Position numbers and translations under genes: made by a program. Below are positions 8,041 through 13,445 of a stretch of 14,405 nt of DNA, piece after piece; the stretch's first letter is position 1; every line of letters begins with the position of its first letter. The stretch comes from Treponema sp. (GTDB taxonomy: Bacteria > Spirochaetota > Spirochaetia > Treponematales > Breznakiellaceae): NCBI GenBank assembly GCA_031290325.1, contig JAITNU010000081.1, positions 1 through 14,405 of the forward strand, read 5' to 3'. A model generated the notes under the pieces. It worked only from the letters and a program-made list of their open reading frames with translations. It was not told where the DNA came from and did not search any database.

Positions 8041-8373
8041 TCATTCCCGTTTTAACAGCTTCTCCTGGGTTTCGAGAAGTCTTTTAATCGAATCTACGAT
8101 ATATTCCTGGCTTTCCGGCATCAAGTCCCTAAAAATGGCGAGGAACTCTTGTTCACGGGGGGATGGCGAGTCAAACATCTCGCCGGCCCCGGCCCGCAGC
8201 CAGTGCTCATTAACATTAAAGATCATACAAATGAGTTTTATGTTCTTATCGGTCAGGGCATTTTTACCCAGTTCTATCATTGAAAGAGAAGTTTGTGTTA
8301 ATTTTAATCGCTCCGCAAATTCGCTCTGATTGAGCTTTAATGCCTTACGAAGTTCTTTAATCCGGTTAAACAT
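8041..8373 (-). CDS. XRE-family helix-turn-helix regulator
   Basis: A 110-residue DNA-binding protein. Residues 1-60 form a Cro/C1-type HTH (IKELRKALKLNQSEFAERL then TQTSLSMIELGKN), followed by a C-terminal helical tail (about 75-110) that may dimerise. The frame is open up to an ATG at 8433, but the domain begins at MFNRIKELR. The upstream extension lacks a Shine-Dalgarno and crosses a plus-strand promoter, so 8373 is preferred; AAGGA lies 11 bases upstream. It is divergent from the 8491 gene, an arrangement typical of phage-like repressor switches and stress regulators. The target is probably its own and the neighbouring promoter (inference). It ends in TGA. Confidence 0.85.
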   Translation of the reverse strand: MFNRIKELRKALKLNQSEFAERLKLTQTSLSMIELGKNALTDKNIKLICMIFNVNEHWLRAGAGEMFDSPSPREQEFLAIFRDLMPESQEYIVDSIKRLLETQEKLLKRE

Positions 8374-8426
8374 ACGGGTCTCTATCCTTAAAGATACCAC
8401 AAAAACAAGAGGTAAGGTTATTTTTG

Positions 8427-8455
8427 TTGACATATCTAAAATTAAATGCTATATT
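8427..8455 (+). promoter_or_regulatory. Near-consensus sigma-70 promoter for the 8491 gene
   Basis: TTGACA (8427-8432), exactly 17 bp, then TATATT (8450-8455), 35 bp before the ATG at 8491. It lies in the divergent region next to the XRE gene start, where that repressor could act. Confidence 0.75.
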
Positions 8456-8490
8456 TTTATTATTGAATCTTATTTAAAGAGGAACCTATA

Positions 8491-8673
8491 ATGACCAATG
8501 AAAAAGGGGTGGTCGAGCGATTTCGGGAGTTGACTTTGGAGAACCAAGACCATCTGCTTGTTTTGAGCCGGGCGATTTATGCAGTGGAACATACGGTCAG
8601 GCAGTACGAACCGGTATCCGAGGGGGCTAAGGAGGGGAGAAATCGGGCAGAGAAGCGGAGGTCCGCGGGGTGA
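8491..8673 (+). CDS. Small helical protein of unknown function (60 aa)
   Basis: Starts at ATG 8491 after AAAGAGGA and a strong promoter. The N-terminal 40 residues (VVERFRELTLENQDHLLVLS then RAIYAVEHTVRQ) should form two amphipathic helices; the C-terminal 20 residues are basic and probably disordered (EGRNRAEKRRSAG). No catalytic motif or membrane segment is present. It is divergent from one XRE gene and convergent with another, the two stop codons abutting. This context suggests a regulator partner, an anti-repressor or a toxin-antitoxin component, but nothing in the sequence decides between these. It is likely expressed, given its near-consensus promoter. Confidence 0.65.
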   Translation: MTNEKGVVERFRELTLENQDHLLVLSRAIYAVEHTVRQYEPVSEGAKEGRNRAEKRRSAG

Positions 8674-9024
8674 TCAGTTTTTGGTCTCGGTTTCCGCCTG
8701 TTTTTTGAGCAGTTTTGCAAGCTCAAGGACGATGACGCGGTCTTTTTTGTTGAGCTGGTCGGCAATGTGGAGTAAGGAACGCAAATCCGGGGCAAGGGAA
8801 TAAATCGTTTTTTCCTGTCTAATGTCCTCTCCGGTCATCAAGTATTCCACAGACACGCCCAGGGCCTTGGCAATCTTGACGGCGGCATCGGCGAGGGGGA
8901 TGCTGCTATGGGTATTGAGATAATTATCAATAGTATGCTTTTTGACACCGGATAAGGCGGAAAGCTCTTTCACCAGCATATCGGAATAGGTTAGTTCGGC
9001 TTTTAGATTTTCCTTGAATCCCAT
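8674..9024 (-). CDS. XRE-family helix-turn-helix regulator
   Basis: A 116-residue DNA-binding protein. Residues 5-65 are an HTH domain of the Cro/C1 type: LVKELSALSGVKKHTIDNYL holds the two helices, then DAAVKIAKALGVSVEYLMTG. A leucine-rich helical C-terminus (about 80-112, DQLNKKDRVIVLELAKLLKK) may dimerise. The start is ATG at 9024; a purine-rich Shine-Dalgarno is weak. The stop codon abuts the stop of the convergent 8491 gene inside the palindrome TGATCA. Upstream DNA holds a promoter whose -10 overlaps half of an inverted repeat, consistent with autorepression. Confidence 0.85.
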   Translation of the reverse strand: MGFKENLKAELTYSDMLVKELSALSGVKKHTIDNYLNTHSSIPLADAAVKIAKALGVSVEYLMTGEDIRQEKTIYSLAPDLRSLLHIADQLNKKDRVIVLELAKLLKKQAETETKN

Positions 9025-9046
9025 TTATTCAAAAAGTAATTAAAAA

Positions 9047-9076
9047 AGAATAATCAGCCCTTGACCGTATTCTCAA
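9047..9076 (-). promoter_or_regulatory. Predicted promoter of the 8674-9024 regulator with operator half-site
   Basis: On the minus strand TTGAGA (9076-9071), an 18-bp spacer, then TATTCT (9052-9047). The -10 lies inside the half-site ATTATTCT (9054-9047), which is repeated in both arms of the palindrome at 9095-9114. Binding of the regulator here would block its own transcription (inference). Confidence 0.45.
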
Positions 9077-9094
9077 AATGTGTATTTGCTTATA

Positions 9095-9114
9095 ATTATT
9101 CTTAAGAGAATAAT
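9095..9114. promoter_or_regulatory. Operator-like inverted repeat upstream of XRE gene
   Basis: ATTATTCT (9095-9102) and AGAATAAT (9107-9114) are perfect 8-bp arms around TAAG, located 71-90 bp upstream of the XRE start. It contains ATTCTTAAGA, which also occurs upstream of the RHH gene at 9521. A TATAAT at 9091-9096 on the plus strand abuts it. The remaining 9115-9281 shows no gene; it has two further GCTTATA words (9160-9166, 9174-9180) of unknown meaning. Confidence 0.55.
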
Positions 9115-9281
9115 TTATTAAAAATGATTATGTTAGTATAGGCAATTGAGAGAAAAATTGCTTATAGGCTATCGCTTATAACACTCCAGGAGAGGGTAAA
9201 CTACGAAAGAGGGCAGATGTATATTATGGAAAGAAATAGCCACAATCACGCGCTATTGGCGCCGGTTCCTGCGGATGCGTA

Positions 9282-9521
9282 TCATTCTGCCGGTTCACGG
9301 GGTATATCAACCTTTTTCCCCGCAAATTCCTCAATGGCGGCCTGCTCTTTTTCCCGCCAGATTTCCTCGAACGCGAGTCCTTTGATGACCATTTCCCCCA
9401 GGAAACTGCTAAAGGTCATGTTTGAATCTATTTTGTCATATAGGGCCTTAGCCCGGTCTCTTGTTTTTTGCGTAACCTTTATAGTCAGGGTTGTCGATTT
9501 CCCGTCTTTCAAATTTTTCAT
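9282..9521 (-). CDS. Small ribbon-helix-helix-like DNA-binding protein
   Basis: A 79-residue protein whose N-terminal part (TTLTIKVTQKTRDRAKALYD, then FSSFLGEMVIKGLAFEE) fits a beta-strand followed by two helices of the MetJ/Arc/CopG fold. The acidic C-terminal tail (EQAAIEEFAGKKVDIPRE) could bind a partner protein. The ATG at 9521 has GAGG five bases upstream. It is divergent from a second RHH gene (9649), a paired arrangement often seen for plasmid-type or antitoxin-type regulators, but no toxin gene is adjacent. It ends in TGA. Fold assigned from pattern only. Confidence 0.6.
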   Translation of the reverse strand: MKNLKDGKSTTLTIKVTQKTRDRAKALYDKIDSNMTFSSFLGEMVIKGLAFEEIWREKEQAAIEEFAGKKVDIPREPAE

Positions 9522-9540
9522 ACCGCCTCATTATATAGCA

Positions 9541-9551
9541 ATTCTTAAGAA
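9541..9551. promoter_or_regulatory. Operator-like palindrome upstream of RHH gene
   Basis: TTCTTAAGAA (9542-9551) is a perfect 10-bp palindrome, 21 bp upstream of the 9521 start. The word ATTCTTAAGA (9541-9550) is identical to 9098-9107 inside the inverted repeat ahead of the XRE gene. Confidence 0.45.
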
Positions 9552-9588
9552 AGCCTCTATAATTTTTTTCATTTTGTTTGTTTTTTGC

Positions 9589-9618
9589 TTGACAAAGGAA
9601 GCGTAAGAAAGTTATAGT
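9589..9618 (+). promoter_or_regulatory. Predicted sigma-70 promoter of the 9649 gene
   Basis: TTGACA (9589-9594), an 18-bp spacer and TATAGT (9613-9618), 30 bp before the ATG at 9649. A strong Shine-Dalgarno GGAGGTGA (9636-9643) follows. Confidence 0.65.
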
Positions 9619-9648
9619 AAAATAAAGTAAGTGATTGGAGGTGAATCC

Positions 9649-9822
9649 ATGGGAGAGATTCGGATAACAATACGGTGTGAGCCTTCATTGAAGGAAAAGG
9701 TGGCGACTATGGCCCAGGTGGACCGGCGGACGGTTTCAAACCAGGTCGCCTATCTTATGGAAAAGGGCCTCCTGGTCCTTGAGCGGCAACAGGCGCAGGT
9801 CAAGGCCGGGAAGAGCGCATAG
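9649..9822 (+). CDS. Small ribbon-helix-helix DNA-binding protein (57 aa)
   Basis: An Arc/CopG-like protein: strand EIRITIRCEP, helix SLKEKVATMAQ, turn and second helix (TVSNQVAYLMEKGLLVLERQ), with a short basic tail. A GTG at 9631 is in frame, but GGAGGTGA is spaced for the ATG at 9649, and the RHH domain begins right after it, so 9649 is the start. It ends in TAG at 9820-9822. It is probably a transcriptional regulator, perhaps of its own promoter or of the divergent RHH gene. No partner toxin is encoded next to it. Confidence 0.68.
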   Translation: MGEIRITIRCEPSLKEKVATMAQVDRRTVSNQVAYLMEKGLLVLERQQAQVKAGKSA

Positions 9823-9872
9823 ATTGGGGCCTGTAGGGGCGTTAATATCAGGCTCGGGGACGAGGATAAATT

Positions 9873-9917
9873 ATGGAAGGATATGAGGCAAAGTTTATTT
9901 CGTCTGTATATAGTTAG
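9873..9917 (+). CDS. Possible 14-codon ORF ahead of the radical SAM gene
   Basis: ATG at 9873 follows GAGGATAAATT, a plausible Shine-Dalgarno, and codes MEGYEAKFISSVYS before TAG. A perfect hairpin begins 6 bp after its stop and the radical SAM gene starts 52 bp after it. It could be a leader peptide, a tiny precursor peptide, a truncated gene start or chance; the sequence does not decide. Confidence 0.25.
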   Translation: MEGYEAKFISSVYS

Positions 9918-9922
9918 GTGCC

Positions 9923-9947
9923 ATTTTTCTGAATATCTCAGAAAAAT
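9923..9947. repeat. 10-bp stem-loop upstream of radical SAM gene
   Basis: ATTTTTCTGA (9923-9932) and TCAGAAAAAT (9938-9947) are perfect arms around a five-base loop. The stem starts with five T-A pairs, so it resembles a weak terminator or an attenuator 22 bp before the GTG of the next gene. Confidence 0.5.
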
Positions 9948-9968
9948 AAACGTTTTGGGAGTTATACA

Positions 9969-10898
9969 GTGGAACAAAAGAATAGAGGTTTCAATGTTGG
10001 CGATATTTTACGGACTATTAGGAATAATATTATAAAAATTGTTCCGGAAAACAGTCAATTATTCAAATGGTTAAGCCTTATTGGACTTAAAATGAACGCA
10101 AAGAAAAATCATGCCGTCTTAACAGCAATGAAAATGGGTGTATATGCGGTAGAACATTGTAACCTTAACTGTAAATGCTGCACCGCCTTCAGTCCTATTG
10201 CCGAAAAATGTTTTTTAGATATTGAATCGTATAAAAAAGATGTGGTAAAATTGGCGGAATTAACCGGCAATAATCTTGAGTCATTTTATATAACTGGCGG
10301 TGAACCTCTTTTGCATCCACAAATTCTGGAAGTATTTACCATCGCACGAGAATATTTCCCGAAAACTGATTTGTTTTTTATGACAAACGGTCTACTTTTG
10401 TTAAAAATGCCGGAGACTTTTTGGGAAACGTGCAAACAAAATAATGTCGAAATAAATGTATCACGATATCCGATTCAAATTGATATTGACGGGATAAAGG
10501 CAAAAACAAAAAGTTACGGCATAAAGTTTGATTATGTCGGAGGCAGTGATGTGCCGGTAAAATTAATGTGGAAATATCCGCTAGATTTGGAAGGGAGACA
10601 GTCATTGAGGCGTAGTTATGATATTTGTACGCAGATAAATCGTTGTATTACGATGAAGGATGGAAAAATATATCCGTGTAATACCATAGCCGGAATAGAA
10701 CATTTTAATAAATACTTCAACAAAAATCTTGAAGTAACGGCAGATGATGTTCTCGAATTAAGTAAAGTAAAAAACGTCAATGAAATATATGAATTTTTAC
10801 ATACACCGAAACCATTTTGCAAATATTGTAACCGTAAAGGGGTTGTTTTTGGAATAAAATATAGTTCATCAAAAAAGGAAATAGAGGAATGGACATAA
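9969..10898 (+). CDS. Radical SAM protein with C-terminal cysteine cluster, function unknown
   Basis: A 309-residue cytoplasmic enzyme. The CX3CX2C motif that binds the SAM-cleaving 4Fe-4S cluster is C64/C68/C71 (CNLNCKCC), followed by FSPIAEK. The SAM-binding GGEP is at 110-113 and a TNGLLL strand at 139-144. Cys220, Cys226, Cys237 (GKIYPCNT), Cys284 and Cys287 (FCKYCNR) suggest an auxiliary cluster of the SPASM kind. The C-N-L-N-C...FSP(I/L)AE pattern belongs to a radical SAM group often found near surface-glycan genes; no such gene is nearby, so the substrate is unknown. The start is GTG at 9969 with GGGAG seven bases upstream. Codon use is strongly AT-rich compared with lol and oad genes, suggesting horizontal transfer. 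It has no obvious partner gene. Confidence 0.85.
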   Translation: MEQKNRGFNVGDILRTIRNNIIKIVPENSQLFKWLSLIGLKMNAKKNHAVLTAMKMGVYAVEHCNLNCKCCTAFSPIAEKCFLDIESYKKDVVKLAELTGNNLESFYITGGEPLLHPQILEVFTIAREYFPKTDLFFMTNGLLLLKMPETFWETCKQNNVEINVSRYPIQIDIDGIKAKTKSYGIKFDYVGGSDVPVKLMWKYPLDLEGRQSLRRSYDICTQINRCITMKDGKIYPCNTIAGIEHFNKYFNKNLEVTADDVLELSKVKNVNEIYEFLHTPKPFCKYCNRKGVVFGIKYSSSKKEIEEWT

Positions 10899-10910
10899 AA
10901 TAAATAAGTC

Positions 10911-11019
10911 TGCCCGTATCCGAGAAGTTTTAAATCTTTGTGTACACCAAGTTTAAGTAAGTGATCGCAAGGTTACGCACAGAATTTTAAAATCACCTGC
11001 ATGGATACGGTCGGCTAAT
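10911..11019. repeat. Split inverted repeat upstream of the Rpn gene
   Basis: CCGTATCC (10914-10921) and GGATACGG (11003-11010) are perfect 8-bp inverted arms about 81 bp apart. GCCCGTATCCG (10912-10922) resembles GCCCGCATCCG at 11917-11927. The right arm ends with CGGCTAAT (11012-11019), identical to 11934-11941 behind the Rpn gene. It looks like a copy of the downstream hairpin with extra DNA in its loop; the extra DNA contains the 8-bp palindrome GTGTACAC and no gene. Confidence 0.5.
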
Positions 11020-11074
11020 ATTTTCTTGGTTTGTCCCCTTGACAAAGCCTGAAAAACAGCATAAATTCATTTTA

Positions 11075-11911
11075 ATGGAACGGTTTAACCCGCTGAATGA
11101 CTATCTTTTTCTCAAGATTATGGGTGAGAAGGGCGATGAAGTGCAATTATTGGCGTTCCTCAACGCCGTTTTGGCAGATTCTCGCCAGAAGCCTATCAAA
11201 TTGGTAAAGATCCTTGAAAACCGCGTTATAACGCCTGAAATACTCGGCAATAAAACCAGCATTCTGGACATCCACGCATTGACCGATGAAAACGATAAAG
11301 CTGAAATTGAAGTGCAGTTAAAAGATTTACACAACATGGAAAAACGAACACTTCTGTATTGGGCGCGTGAATATACTCAGGCAATATCCGCCGGGGTTGA
11401 TTACAGCGAATTGCCGCGCGTGATAACGATAAATATCGTTAATTTTGACAATATCAAACTCAACAGATTTCACACGATTTTTCATATTCGGGAAGATATT
11501 GAAAAAGATTATGTTTTGACCGATGTTCTTGAAATACATTTTCTGAATATGGTTAAATTCAGAAAAACAGAGAACAAAGACATAAAAAACAACGTTTTAT
11601 GCAGGTGCCTTACATATTTTGATGAAAAGACACCCGAAAACGAACTTATGGAGGTAATAAAGATGGATGCGGCAATACAAAAGGCCAACGAAAGGCTTAA
11701 TTTTGTAACGCAGGACAAAGATTTCTTGCGTAATTATCACATGAGGCAAATGGAAATGTCCGATTGGACTACGGGTATTAATACTGCTATTGAGAAAAAT
11801 AAATTGGAAATGGCAAAAAACGCATTAACAAATGGGTTTTCCGCAGATGTAATACATGGCATTACAGGGTTAAGTATAGATGATATTATGTCGTTGCAAA
11901 ATGATAAATAA
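11075..11911 (+). CDS. Rpn family recombination-promoting nuclease / PD-(D/E)XK transposase-like protein
   Basis: A 278-residue protein opening with MERFNPLNDYLFLKIMGEKG, the typical start of the Rpn/PDDEXK_2 group. The nuclease core is Asp65 in SILDIHALT and Glu79-x-Gln81 in KAEIEVQL, the D...ExQ form used by this family. WAREYTQAI (helix) and PRVITINIVNF (strand) follow. The C-terminal part is helical and ends with the AKNALTNGFSADVIHGITGL motif, a putative HTH common in these proteins. Family members cleave DNA and promote RecA-independent recombination in E. coli; no transposition is shown for this one. A TTG at 11039 is in frame, but the family start is the ATG at 11075; neither has a strong Shine-Dalgarno. 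AT-rich. Related hairpin sequences lie on both sides, suggesting a mobile cassette. Confidence 0.85.
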   Translation: MERFNPLNDYLFLKIMGEKGDEVQLLAFLNAVLADSRQKPIKLVKILENRVITPEILGNKTSILDIHALTDENDKAEIEVQLKDLHNMEKRTLLYWAREYTQAISAGVDYSELPRVITINIVNFDNIKLNRFHTIFHIREDIEKDYVLTDVLEIHFLNMVKFRKTENKDIKNNVLCRCLTYFDEKTPENELMEVIKMDAAIQKANERLNFVTQDKDFLRNYHMRQMEMSDWTTGINTAIEKNKLEMAKNALTNGFSADVIHGITGLSIDDIMSLQNDK

Positions 11912-11914
11912 GAA

Positions 11915-11936
11915 CCGCCCGCATCCGTGCGGGCGG
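11915..11936. repeat. GC-rich hairpin just after the Rpn gene
   Basis: CCGCCCGCA (11915-11923) and TGCGGGCGG (11928-11936) form a perfect 9-bp stem with a TCCG loop, beginning 4 bp after the stop codon. No T-run follows, so it is more likely a repeat or an RNA 3'-end stabiliser than a Rho-independent terminator. It is related to the split repeat at 10911-11019. Confidence 0.65.
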
Positions 11937-11990
11937 CTAATGGATTATGATAGAATACGCGGGGATTTTGTATCATGAGACTACTGATAT

Positions 11991-12019
11991 AAAAGACCCG
12001 CCTTGAGAGCGGGTCTTTT
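11991..12019. terminator. Bidirectional Rho-independent terminator between rpn and oadB
   Basis: AAAAGACCCGC (11991-12001) and GCGGGTCTTTT (12009-12019) are perfect 11-bp arms around CTTGAGA. The stem has a GC core and A/T ends, giving a U-run on both strands. It can end the plus-strand Rpn transcript and the minus-strand oad operon, whose last stop codon is at 12066. Confidence 0.88.
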
Positions 12020-12065
12020 AACACCTGCCAATTGCTTGACATCCCTTACGATATAGCGCAGTGGC

Positions 12066-13418
12066 TTACCCGCCGTACACGGCGATCATGACCCCCGCAG
12101 CAATGGCGGTGCCGATAACCCCGGAAACGTTGGGACCCATGGCGTGCATGAGGAGGAAGTTCCCCGGATCGTATTCCAACCCCACCTTGTTGGAAACACG
12201 GGAGGCCATGGGCACTGCCGAAACCCCGGCAGACCCGATGAGGGGATTGATCTTCTCCTTGAGGAAAAGATTCATAATCTTGGCCACACAGATTCCCGTG
12301 GCAGTGGCGATGGCAAACGCAACAAGGCCCATCAATATAATAATGAGGGATGAGGGGTTCAGGAACTTCTCAGGACTCATCTGACTGCCTACCCCCAGAG
12401 AGAGGAGGATGGACACGATGTTCATCAGCTCGTTCTGGAGGGTCTTGGAAAGCCGTTCCACCACCCCACATTCTCTGATGAAGTTACCGAACATGAGACA
12501 ACCGATGAGCGGCGCTGCTGAGGGAATCAGGAGAAGGGCTAACACCAGCACGACCATGGGGAAGAGGACCTTCTCCACCTTGGACACGGGCCGGAGCTGT
12601 TTCATCCTGATGAGCCGTTCCTCTTTTGTGGTGAGGGCCTTCATGATGGGAGGCTGGATGATGGGCACCAGGGCCATATACGAATAGGCCGCCACCGCCA
12701 CCGTAGCCAAGAGGTGCGGGGCAAGTTTCGCGGCAATGTAGATGGTCGTGGGACCGTCGGCGCCGCCGATGATCGCCACGGAACAAGCTTCCTTGAGGTT
12801 AAAGTTCACCCCAGGGATGAAGTTCGCAAAGCTGATACCAAAAAGGGTACCGAATACCCCGAACTGGGCCGCCGCCCCCAGAATGGCGGTCTTGGGATTG
12901 GCGATGAGGGGACCGAAGTCGGTCATGGCCCCAATACCCATGAAGATGAGAATCGGGAAGAATTCATTCCCCACTCCGGCTTCATAAATGATATTGAGGA
13001 ACCCTTCACCGCTGCCCATCCCGGCAAAGGGTACGTTCACGAAGATGGTCCCGAAACCGATGGGGATGAGGAGCAGGGGTTCAAAGCCCTTGGCTGCCCC
13101 TAAGTACACGATGATGAAGCCGACGATGATCATGAGGAGTTCCTGCCAGCCAAAGACGTTTATCGGGGCCCCTGCCGGGGTATGCTCCTCCTTCACATCG
13201 GTAATGAAGGCATAAAGCCCGGTGGTTTCCGCTATATTCCGCGCGAAACTGCTGAAGGAAATCGGTGGGATATTCTCACTGCCGGGGATTATGTCCGCGG
13301 CAGTCTGGCTCGAAGTCTGAGCCACCACCCGGGGCATAAATGAAAATACAAAGGCGCCAATAATCAAGGCGAGACATATTTTCGTTACCATGACCGGGTC
13401 TTTTTTAAGATTCAACAT
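12066..13418 (-). CDS. oadB: Na+-translocating decarboxylase beta subunit
   Basis: The membrane subunit that couples decarboxylation of the carboxybiotin on the alpha subunit to export of sodium ions. It has 450 residues with many hydrophobic segments. A first TM at about 12-30 and a polar stretch (about 35-85) precede the conserved core, so the N-terminus is longer than in enterobacterial OadB. The ion-site motif GGADGPTTIYIA contains Asp221. Further family blocks are SLGVGSQMSP, PLIGSAGVSAVPMASRVSNK and LLMHAMGPNVSGVIGTAIAA. The ATG at 13418 has AGAGGA seven bases upstream. It lies 27 bp after the oadA stop, in the same frame. The substrate (oxaloacetate, glutaconyl-CoA or methylmalonyl-CoA) cannot be told from beta alone; OadA points to oxaloacetate. 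Confidence 0.93.
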   Translation of the reverse strand: MLNLKKDPVMVTKICLALIIGAFVFSFMPRVVAQTSSQTAADIIPGSENIPPISFSSFARNIAETTGLYAFITDVKEEHTPAGAPINVFGWQELLMIIVGFIIVYLGAAKGFEPLLLIPIGFGTIFVNVPFAGMGSGEGFLNIIYEAGVGNEFFPILIFMGIGAMTDFGPLIANPKTAILGAAAQFGVFGTLFGISFANFIPGVNFNLKEACSVAIIGGADGPTTIYIAAKLAPHLLATVAVAAYSYMALVPIIQPPIMKALTTKEERLIRMKQLRPVSKVEKVLFPMVVLVLALLLIPSAAPLIGCLMFGNFIRECGVVERLSKTLQNELMNIVSILLSLGVGSQMSPEKFLNPSSLIIILMGLVAFAIATATGICVAKIMNLFLKEKINPLIGSAGVSAVPMASRVSNKVGLEYDPGNFLLMHAMGPNVSGVIGTAIAAGVMIAVYGG

Positions 13419-13445
13419 GATACCGTCCTCTTTTGCAGCTACCCA

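Noticed and set aside
9530..9535. TATAAT on the minus strand as -10 of the 9521 gene
   Set aside because: It would place the transcript start almost at the ATG, downstream of the Shine-Dalgarno, and no -35 is visible at the right distance.
9217..9606. 129-codon plus-strand ORF at 9217
   Set aside because: It is antisense to the RHH gene at 9282-9521, which has a Shine-Dalgarno and a recognisable fold pattern.
7755..9822. Toxin-antitoxin module or prophage remnant in the small-regulator cluster
   Set aside because: No toxin fold, integrase, structural or lysis gene is visible; the regulators alone do not support it.
9820..10032. Frame after the TAG of the 9649 RHH gene stays open for 70 codons
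   Set aside because: The extension overlaps a hairpin and the start of the radical SAM gene, its translation does not look like a protein domain, and the RHH protein is complete at the TAG.
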